The translations under genes and the position numbers were made by a program. A DNA stretch of 64,000 nt, taken from positions 439,246,281 to 439,310,280 of the forward strand of contig NC_066581.1 in assembly GCF_024323335.1 (NCBI RefSeq). Direction: 5' to 3'. This DNA comes from Lathyrus oleraceus (lineage: Eukaryota; Streptophyta; Magnoliopsida; Fabales; Fabaceae). Below the pieces are notes generated by a model. It saw nothing but the letters and a program-made list of their open reading frames with translations, was not told the DNA's origin and made no database searches. Position 1 is the stretch's first letter. Each line of letters starts with the position of its first letter. Of this stretch, positions 44,694-54,000 are shown piece after piece.

Positions 44694-47600
44694 AGATGAT
44701 CTTTTGGCATCCACTGTGAACGACTCTGTTATGGCTCAGTATGATTTCAACAATCCCATCTACCAAGCTGAAGAGGAGAGTGATGAAGACTGTGAACTCC
44801 CTGCAGAATTGGTCAGATTACTGAAGCAAGAGGAAAGGGTCATCCAACCTCATCAGGAAGAGTTGGAAGTTGTTAATCTGGGTACTGAGGACGCCAGAAG
44901 AGAGATCAAGATTGGGGCTGCTTTAGAAGACTCTGTCAAAAGGAGGTTAATTGAGATGCTGAAAGAATATGTGGAAATATTCGCCTGGTCATACCAAGAT
45001 ATGCCGGGTTTGGATACAGACATTGTGGTGCATCGGCTACCTCTTCGAGAAGAATGCCCGTCAGTCAAGCAAAAGCTTCGTAGAACAAGTCCTGATATGG
45101 CAGTCAAGATCAAGGAAGAGGTTCAGAAGCAGTGGGATGCAGGTTTCCTGGCTGTTACAAGTTACCCACCGTGGGTTGCCAACATTGTTCCCGTGCCAAA
45201 GAAGGATGGCAAAGTCAGAATGTGTGTCGATTACCGGGATTTGAACAGGGCGAGTCCGAAAGACGATTTCCCATTACCTCACATCGATGTATTGGTGGAT
45301 AATACGGCTCAATCCTCGGTATTCTCTTTCATGGACGGTTTCTCAGGCTATAATCAGATCAAGATGGCGCCAGAGGACATGGAAAAGACGACATTCATTA
45401 CACCTTGGGGCACGTTCTGCTACAAAGTGATGCCATTTGGGCTGAAGAATGCCGGTGCTACCTATCAAAGGGCAATGCCGACTCTCTTTCATGACATGAT
45501 GCACAACGAAATCGAAGTGTACGTGGATGATATGATTGCGAAGTCGCAGACGGAAGAGGAGCACTTGGTAAATCTACAGAAGTTGTTTGACAGACTGGTC
45601 AAGTTCAAACTGAGGCTAAATCCGAACAAGTGCACGTTTGGAGTGAGATCCGGGAAGCTCTTAGGCTTCATTGTCAGTGAGAAAGGGATTGAGGTAGATC
45701 CAGCTAAAGTCAAAGCTATTCAAGAGATGCCTGAACCGAAGACGGAAAAGCAAGTCTGTGGGTTTTTAGGGAGATTGAACTACATTGCAAGGTTCATATC
45801 TCATCTAACTGCTACATGTGAACCAATTTTCAAACTGCTCAGAAAAAATCAGGCGATCAAATGGAATGATGACTGTCAGGAAGCTTTTGACAAAATCAAA
45901 GAATACTTGCAAAACCCTCCAATCCTTATCCCTCCAGTTCCAGGGAGACCACTGATCATGTACCTTTCAGTCACCGAGACTTCGATGGGGTGTGTATTGG
46001 GTCAGCATGACGAGTCTGGTCGAAAAGAGCATGCCATATACTACCTAAGCAAAAAGTTTACTGACTGTGAAACAAGATATTCACTGCTCGAGAAAACTTG
46101 CTGTGCTTTGGCTTGGGCTGCTCGCCGACTAAGGCAGTATATGTTGAACCATACTACTCTGTTGATTTCTAGGATGGATCCTGTAAAATACATCTTTGAG
46201 AAGCCAGCTCTCACCGGACGTGTTGCCCGTTGGCAGATGATCTTAACAGAGTATGACATTCAGTACACGTCGCAGAAGGCCATCAAAGGTAGTATTCTGT
46301 CAGACTATCTCGCCGAACAACCGATCGACGACTATCAGCCTATGGTGTTTGAATTCCCTGATGAAGACATCATGTATCTGAAGACAAAAGACTGTGAAGA
46401 GCCACCTGTCGAGGAAGGACCGGATCCTGATGACAAGTGGACACTGATGTTCGATGGGGCTGTGAATATGAACGGTAACGGTGTTGGGGCAGTGTTGATC
46501 AATCCCAAAGGTGCTCATATACCTTTTTCTGCCAGGCTGACTTTCAACGTCACCAACAATGAAGCTGAGTACGAGGCTTGTATCATGGGGATAGAAGAAG
46601 CCATTGATCTGAGGATCAAAACACTTGATATATTTGGAGATTCAGCTCTAGTGATCAATCAGGTCAATGGAGATTGGAATACAAACCAGCCACATCTGAT
46701 TCCGTATAGAGATTACACCAGAAGAATACTGACATTCTTCAAGAAGGTGAAGTTGTATCACGTCCCCCGAGACGAGAATCAGATGGCTGATGCTTTGGCT
46801 ACTTTATCCTCTATGATAAAGGTTCATTGGTGGAATCAGGTGCCACATGTTGCTGTGAATCGACTCGAGAGGCCTGCGTATGTGTTTGCAGCCGAGTCTG
46901 TTAATGCTATTGATGATAAGCCGTGGTACTTTGACATCAAGAACTTCCTCAAGACTCAAGAGTATCCTGAGGGTGCGTCGAAGAATGATAAGAAGACCCT
47001 GAGAAGGCTGGCTGGAAGCTTTTATCTGAATCAGGATGATGTGTTGTACAAGAGGAACTTTGACATGGTCTTGCTCAGATGCGTGGATAGACACGAAGCA
47101 GACATGTTAATGCAAGAAGTGCACGAGGGTTCGTTTGGTACCCACGCTGGTGGTCATGCAATGTCGAAGAAATTGCTGAGAGCCGGATATTATTGGATGA
47201 CTATGGAATCCGATTGCTTCAAATACGCTCGGAAGTGCCATAAGTGTCAGATCTATGCCGACAAGATGCATGTACCACCAAGCCCGTTGAATGTCATGAA
47301 CTCGCCTTGGCCGTTCGCCATGTGGGGCATCGATATGATTGGGAGGATTGAACCAACTGCTTCTAATGGACATCGCTTCATCTTGGTTGCGATCGACTAC
47401 TTCACCAAATGGGTGGAAGCAGCTTCTTATGCCAACGTCACCAAACAAGTGGTTGCCCGGTTCATCAAGAAAGAAATCATCTGTCGTTATGGAGTCCCTG
47501 AGAGAATCATTACTGACAATGGTTCGAATCTCAACAACAAGATGATGAAAGACCTGTGCAGAGATTTCAAGATTGAACATCACAACTCTTCTCCTTACAG

Positions 47601-48174
47601 ACCGAAGATGAATGGTGCTGTAGAGGCAGCTAACAAGAACATCAAGAAGATTGTGCAGAAGATGGTCGTTACGTACAAAGATTGGCATGAGATGTTGCCT
47701 TTCGCTTTGCATGGATACCGTACCTCTGTACGTACGTCGACCGGGGCAACCCCCTACTCCCTTGTGTATGGTATGGAAGCCGTCCTACCAGTTGAGGTGG
47801 AGATCCCTTCTCTGAGGGTATTATTGGATGTCAAGCTGGATGAAGCCGAGTGGATTCGTACAAGGTTTAATGAGTTAAGCCTTATCGAAGAAAGACGGTT
47901 AGCAGCCGTTTGCCACGGGCAGTTATACCAGAGAAGGATGAAGCGAGCCTTTGATCAGAAAGTGCGTCCTCGGACATTTCAAACTGGTGATCTGGTTTTG
48001 AAGAGGATCCTTCCTCCCGGTACAGACAACAGGGGCAAGTGGACTCCTAATTACGAAGGTCCATATGTTGTGAAGAAGGTTTTCTCCGGTGGGGCCTTGA
48101 TGCTTACAACAATGGACGGTGAAGATTTTCCTTCCCCTGTCAACTCAGATGTAGTCAAAAAATACTTCGCATAA
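44694..48174 (+). CDS. Element A pol (exon 2): RT, RNase H, second RNase H, integrase
   Basis: Open to the stop at 48172-48174. The first in-frame ATG is 44731, but the frame enters by splicing at 44694. An acidic N-terminus (EEESDEDCELPAEL) leads to RT from about residue 165 (VPVPKKDGKVRMCVDYRDLN), with FMDGFSGYNQ and YVDD (about 276-279). The first RNase H is at about 420-500. The second starts WTLMFDGAVNMNGNGVG, with D in FGDSALV, and ends near LYHVPRDENQMADAL (about 580-705). The integrase zinc module is THAGGH...CHKC (about 815-850); catalytic residues are in GIDMIG, ITDNGSN and GAVEAANK; the C-terminal domain ends VVKKYFA. All key residues are present, so the enzymes look functional. 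Confidence 0.94.
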
Positions 48175-48183
48175 ATTGACCCG

Positions 48184-48380
48184 CTGGACAAAAAGAACAA
48201 AATAGTCCAGGCAAAAATGGGCATCCCGGCGAACCAAAAAACAGAAAGAAAGGTTCGGGCAAAATTTAGGGATAAAAATGAAAAATTGTACACCCGGTAA
48301 GTCGAAAACCCGCAAGGGCGGCTTAGGCAAAAATGGGTATCCCGGTGGATTGAAAACCCAAAAGGGCGGTCCAGCCAAAA
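48184..48380 (+). repeat. Post-integrase hairpin series in A
   Basis: CTGGAC/GTCCAG (48184-48189 with 48205-48210); CGAACC/GGTTCG (48230-48235 with 48252-48257); TAAG/CTTA (48298-48301 with 48322-48325) around CCC-GCAA-GGG (48309-48318); TGGA/TCCA (48346-48349 with 48370-48373) around CCC-AAAA-GGG. Each is followed by a GGCAAAAATGGG- or GGGCAAAATTTAGG-like spacer. Confidence 0.75.
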
Positions 48381-48889
48381 GAGGGATTAAAGCGAAGACT
48401 ACAGTCTGAGTCATCTATACTTCATCATGCTTCGTCAGCTACCATCTCGACAGATGTGATCGGTCCAATCAGTCTTCTCAGAAAGCACGGAAGTGGGAGG
48501 AAATTGATGATCTATGAGTTATAACAGAGTTGGGAAACAGTGAATGCCGTGTTCACATTGCCATTAGGATAGTTTATTTTCCTTTTGTGCGCAATTACCT
48601 CTTCCTAGGAATTGCTTCCCAATGTATTTGCCTCTTCAGGCACACTTTCAATCAATAAAAGTCGTTATTCAGATAAATTGCTCTCCTGTTTTTACTTTTA
48701 CTGTTTTGTTTGCAAAAACGTCCGAGTTTTTGATGAACATTGCATATAAAAACATGAAGGCTACACAATGACGTGCAGAAAGATTAAAACATTTGAAAAT
48801 CATTTTGAATGTTGAGGACACTTGAGCGCATCTTGTCCATATACTCCCTGGGGCATCTGTTGTTCCGATTTGCAGGTCGTCACTTGTGA
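48381..48889 (+). other. Element A region between pol and the 3' arrays, with AATAAA
   Basis: Non-coding. AATAAA at 48654-48659 lies in a segment shared with C (21420-21530) and may serve as a poly(A) signal. No other structure seen. Confidence 0.45.
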
Positions 48890-49760
48890 ATATTTTCCCC
48901 GGTAAAGTCGTCACCTGTGAGCACTCCCCAACAGTGCTTTTCCCCAGACAGAATCATTCTCCTAGCTGGTTTTGTTTGAGCCTTCCCCAGCGAAGCAATC
49001 ATTTCTCCAGCAGAGTTCATCCCACCAGTGGATTGGACAGGTGTCCGTAGCAGGTCGATATCTGCATCCCCAGCTAAGTTGTTTCTGCTTGTATGGTATG
49101 GGTCGTCCCCTGCAGAGTAACAGATATTCCCCGAAGCAGAGTTCATCGTATCTGAGGGTTGTCTGAGCCTTATCCCCAGAGAGTTTTCTTGGTTTATCTT
49201 CCCCAGCGGAATAGTGATTTCCTCAGCAGAGCGGTTATTTCCCCAAGCGGAAGTTTTTGTGGATTCGTTGGACTCTCTCCAGCAGACTACCTGTATTGAT
49301 TCATTTCCCCCCAACAGAGTTGCTTTCTTACTCCCCAGCGAGCTGCCTTATCTTCCCCTAGTGGAATGGTATTGTTGGTTCCCCAGCAGTTGTTTTGTTT
49401 CCCCCAGCGGATTTATCCTGAAGATTCCTCAGCACAGTCGTCCTGTGTATCTCTCCCCGCAGAGTTCTCATCATATTGCATTGCATATAGTAATCATTGC
49501 ATCCTCAAAACTGCGTAGCATTTCCATTCCATATGGAGCATTACGCCATAGAAAAATTCAAACATATGCATTCATGTGTTCGAAACCACATCAGACCGTA
49601 TCCCCGGCAGAGGCGGATCATCCTGTTCAACATCAGCACCACGTCTGCTACAGTTACTTCGACAGCATTCAGAATTGATTATCCCCACAGAGGTTTATTT
49701 CCTCATCCGATGGTGACAGAAAGTCTGTTTCTCCCCCAGTGAGACCCCCAGCAAGTGATC
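48890..49760 (+). repeat. PBS-complementary array in the A 3' region
   Basis: About twenty degenerate copies of TCCCCAGCAGAGT. Good copies are 49004-49016 (TCTCCAGCAGAGT) and, just beyond, 50018-50031 (TCCCCAGTAGAGTC, which would pair over 14 bases with the PBS with one G-U). Others near 49137, 49280, 49389 and 49455 are shorter. Spacing is irregular, mostly 25-45 bases. Confidence 0.75.
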
Positions 49761-49844
49761 AGTCTTGCCTTAACATATCCCAGATTTTGTTCTTTGTGAT
49801 ACCAGTAAGTGTCATGTCAAACACCCGCGTGTGTCTTCTTTGTT

Positions 49845-50900
49845 TTTTGGTGCCGGTAAACGTCATTGTTTCGGTGTCGGTAAACATCGAGTTCCACCCA
49901 GTCATCGGTAAATGTCTGGTCATTTTTTGGTGTCGGTAAACACCATTGTTTCGGTGTCGGTAAACATCGAGTCTTTCTTTCAGTCATCGGTAAATGTCTG
50001 ATAATCCCCAACAGAAATCCCCAGTAGAGTCATCTGTAAATGTCCTACCCGGTTTTTAGTTGTAAATTTTTGTTTGTCTCTCACCAATAAATTTCTCATC
50101 CCAGTCATCGGTAAATGTCTGGTCTTTCTTTTGATGTCGGTAAACATCATCTTTTGATGTCGGTAAACATCGTGTCTCACCCCAGTCATCGGTAAATGTC
50201 TGGTCATTCTTTTTGATGTCGGTAAACATCATCTTTCGATGTCGGTAAACATCGTGTCTTACTCCAGTCATCGGTAAATGTCTGGTCATTCTTTGTTCTC
50301 TTACTAATAAAATCAGAATCCCCAGAAGTCGTCGGTAAACGTCTCGTCTGGTATCATCACAAAGATTTTGTTCCTCCCCAAGCGGAGATGCCATCGGTAA
50401 ATGGCCCAGTTTTCTTCGATATCGGTAAATGTCGAATTCCCAGTTGCAGCAACCATCGGTAAATGGTCTTGCTAAGTTGACATCGGTAAATGTCAAGTTT
50501 CTTTGAAGCCACCATCGGTAAATGGTCTTGCTTCCTTTCTACATCAAATTAGTTCCCAGCAGCCATCGGTAAATGGTCTGGCTGAAGTTGATATCAGTAA
50601 ATATCAAGGTCCCATTTTTAACCATCGGTAGATGGTTTTCGCTTTTCAGAAGTTTGTTCTTCCCGGCAGCCATCGGTAAATGGTTTTGCCGAAGTTGATA
50701 TCGGTAAATATCAAGTTTCAAGTTGTAACCATCGGTAAATGGTTTTGTTTTTCAGAAGTTCGTTTTCCCCAGCCGCCATCGGCAAATGGTCTCGCTGAAG
50801 TTGATATCGGTAAATATCGAGGTTCCAGTTCTTCAACCATCGGTAAATGGTTTTGCTTTTCTGAAGCTGTCATGCAGTTTGTCATCGGTACATGACGTGG
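49845..50900 (+). repeat. Array of about 30 hairpins with constant CGGTAA loop
   Basis: About 25 exact CGGTAA loops and five near variants (CTGTAA near 50033, CAGTAA near 50594, CGGTAG near 50625, CGGCAA near 50780, CGGTAC near 50885), each flanked by complementary arms. Stems include TGGTGT/ACACCA, GATGT/ACATC, CAGTCAT/ATGTCTG (one T-T mismatch), ACCAT/ATGGT, AACCAT/ATGGTT, TTGATAT/ATATCAA, TTGACAT/ATGTCAA and GTCAT/ATGAC. In the first half one CAGTCAT hairpin is followed by two GATGT-type hairpins; in the second half AACCAT-type and TTGATAT-type hairpins alternate. Peptides read from either strand here are artefacts of the repeat. Confidence 0.9.
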
Positions 50901-51014
50901 TTCTCTTTGTATTTTATCCAGTCGGTGCAAATTTTTACGGTTCTTTTGTATTCAATCCCTGTTTACCCTGAAAGTCTGACAGCCATTGCTATCATCCGTT
51001 CGGGTTCCCAGCTG

Positions 51015-51030
51015 ATTGAATAGGGGCAGC
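51015..51030 (+). other. Polypurine tract of element A
   Basis: ATTGAATAGGGGCAGC directly before the 3' LTR, identical to that of C. Confidence 0.85.
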
Positions 51031-54000
51031 TGTAGCACCTCAAATTTGCACCTATCATTGTACATACCATCTCATATTAGGTCATAACATATCATGATGC
51101 ATTGCATAGCATTGCATTGTCCCCAGTTGCCTCAAGAGCAAGCAAGCAAGAAATTAGGTCAAACTGATCAGGAGATCAGTCCACCAATCAAGCAAAGGTG
51201 TTTCTCAAGGAATCAGGGCCTTAGGGTTTGTCCAACAAGTTCACATGACTTGGAGGTCTTTTTTTGAAGTGTTCAAGTCAAGGGTTGAAGGCTCAAAGGT
51301 CATCAGTCAATGCATAGCCAGGCAAAAACCCTAGAAAGTCAACAGTCAGTCAAAGCAATGGATGGTGGCCATTCTTGTGGAATTTGGGCACCATGGTCAA
51401 TAATCAAGAGTTCATATGTCTTGGGACATCATTTGAAGTCAAAGTCTCAAGGAATTAGGGTTTGGAATTCATCAGAAGTGCACAGTCAGTCCAAAACCCT
51501 AGAAAAGTCAAAGTTGGTCAACTGTGGTTGATTCTTTGGTTCTGATGGATGGAAATGGTTTGAAGGAGCTTATTCATGTCTTAATAGGCCTCATGTGTCA
51601 TGGCAATCAACATCATTGAAGAATTTGAAGCCAATCAGGAAATTTCCAGAAATAGAAAGTGGACCTGTAATTTCAACTGCCAAAAATGGAAACTTCTTGA
51701 TCTTAAACTTACATCATGATACAAGCTCCAAATGAATTTTTGCCCAACATGAAAGTTGAAGATCTTGTTCTCCCATTTTCAAAAAGTCCAAGAACTCTCA
51801 AATCCCATGCATGGTTGTCAAGATATGATCAAATCATTTTCACAAAATCTTGAACTTCAAAGGGGCATATCTCTCAAACCATAAGGCCAAATTTGGTGGG
51901 GTTTTTTCCTACAAACCACATTTTTCATCCTCTTTCCAAAAATATAAATTTCATGTCCTAAAACCTTGCCAATCAAAATGGCATTTTTGGACCTATTCCT
52001 TTAAAAATCAAGGTTCGACCCAAAGTTGACTTTCTTGTTTCTTTGACTTTTCTTAATTTGGCCAATTGGGAAATGTGTTAAATCATATTTGTGACTTGTT
52101 CCAAGCCTTAAACCATGTTCATTTCACCATTACATCACCATTATGGACCAAATTGCAAAATTGACCAAATGTGCAAAATGACTTCAAACAAGCAAGGCAA
52201 GCTAGCATTTCACAAGCAGACCACAAACAGCAAATTGTTGGTCTTTTGCAGCCTTGCCAAGCCCATTTTCGTGTACAGTTTACACCTCCAAATTCCACTT
52301 GACCAAACATTAGCAAAATTGCAAATCATCTTATTAACACTAAACCAACTTACCATTTGGTTAGTAGATGTTAAACAGCACATATAAGTGCATTTTTCTG
52401 CTGAATGGAACCCTAGCCACCATCTAAAAAACCACAGAAACTTCATGCTCCTCTCTCTTGCATTTTTGCATTTTTGCTCGAATTGGAAAAATCTTCAAAA
52501 ACCCTCGAGTTGGCTTTATGCTCTCATCATCTACAAACAATTTTGAACTGATTCGAAGCCTTATCTCCTTGCTGTAACCTTGTTTCTTGTGGCTGCTACA
52601 TAAAGCCATATTCATGGTGAATGTCGATCTGAGCTGGATTTGATGTTTTTTAGCTGAGCTTCTCCATTTATCCATCATTATCAAGCATTGTGGGTTCCTG
52701 CATCGAGCTACATCATCAAACAATAGCTGTTTCTTCCATTGCTTCAAAACCAAGTAATTTTTTGAATCTCTTTTTTCACCAAATCATGATATGTTTCTGG
52801 TAGTTCTTTGTATCCTCATGTCAATGCAACTTATATCATCCAAAATGATCCACTGTGTTGAGAGAAATATGGTTTTGAAGTTCTGTGCTCAAACTTATTT
52901 GCGTGGATTTCTCTGTTGTGTGCTTGAATTAATGAGTGTAGATGTTGGATTGTGTTTGTGTTTGGCTAGCTGAAGCTTTTGATATACATATTGTTAACTA
53001 TTGGGCACATTTGTTCATGTCGTTTTTTAGGAAGATGATGAACACTGTTATATTCGAACCCTAGCACTCTGTCCTGAAAACTCCCATGGTCATGTTGTTT
53101 TGTTGTTAACTAGGTTTGCTTAATGATAAATGTTCATTACCATGCGTGATTATTGATGATTCTGTTTATGATTGTTTGTTCATGATTAATGGTTAAACAT
53201 GAAGATGGTGAAACATGGATGTATCTCTTAAACCCTAGTTTGTTTCCAGTTTGTTTTCTCTCAGAATCATGCCTGCTATTGTTTGTATTTGCATGAACAT
53301 GTTGTTACTGTTATGCTGTCAGCCATGCTGTAAATTGATGTTGATTTTGATGAACATGAAATTCAAACCCTGCTGCTATTTCTAAAACCCTAGAAACCTG
53401 CCCAGACTTCACATGATTTCGTGTTTCTTTTGTTTGTGTCTTGATGTTGCATGATGTATGTCAATATCATGTTGTTGTGTTGGCTTGGTCGAATTTTGTT
53501 TTGCTGATGTGATTACATGAATGCCTTGCCATTGTTAAAACCCTAGCTGCATGAACAGGGAATTCCCAGAACTTGAATTGCAATTGGTTGATGTTGTTTG
53601 CTTTTCACCTGCGTGCACTGTTCCATTGGCTGAGAGCCAATGAGAACATTTCGTTCTCTTCCCCAATGCACTGCCGTTTCAATTAGTGAGACACGGAATT
53701 TCAAAAATGCCACTGTTGACTTCCTTGTTTGACCTATGCCATGTTAATGTGATCATGTTGCATCCAATTATTTCCTCATCTTCAAAAATTAATTTCTCAC
53801 TCAATTTTCATCCAAAAATTCTGATTCTTTTTCCATCATGTTCATGGTTGAGTCTAGTATTTGATTATGAATTTTAATTAATTTTTCATTGGCTGGATTT
53901 TAATTGACAATTGTTTTCCCAACATGTATGCATAAATGATACATCTTACCATTTCAATTGTGAAATACTCATGATGCATCCTTTGCCTTTGAAATTTTTT

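Noticed and set aside
48890..49760. tRNA genes or tRNA fragments in the 3' arrays
   Set aside because: Only the 3'-terminal 10-14 bases match. No cloverleaf, anticodon arm or box A/B can be seen.
50056..50496. A 146-codon minus-strand ORF with repeated TFTDD/CLPT peptides
   Set aside because: It is the reverse reading of the CGGTAA hairpin array. Periodic repeats stay open by composition.
49845..50900. CRISPR-like array
   Set aside because: Spacing is irregular, the constant part is only six bases, the flanks are palindromic, there are no cas genes and the context is a plant retrotransposon.
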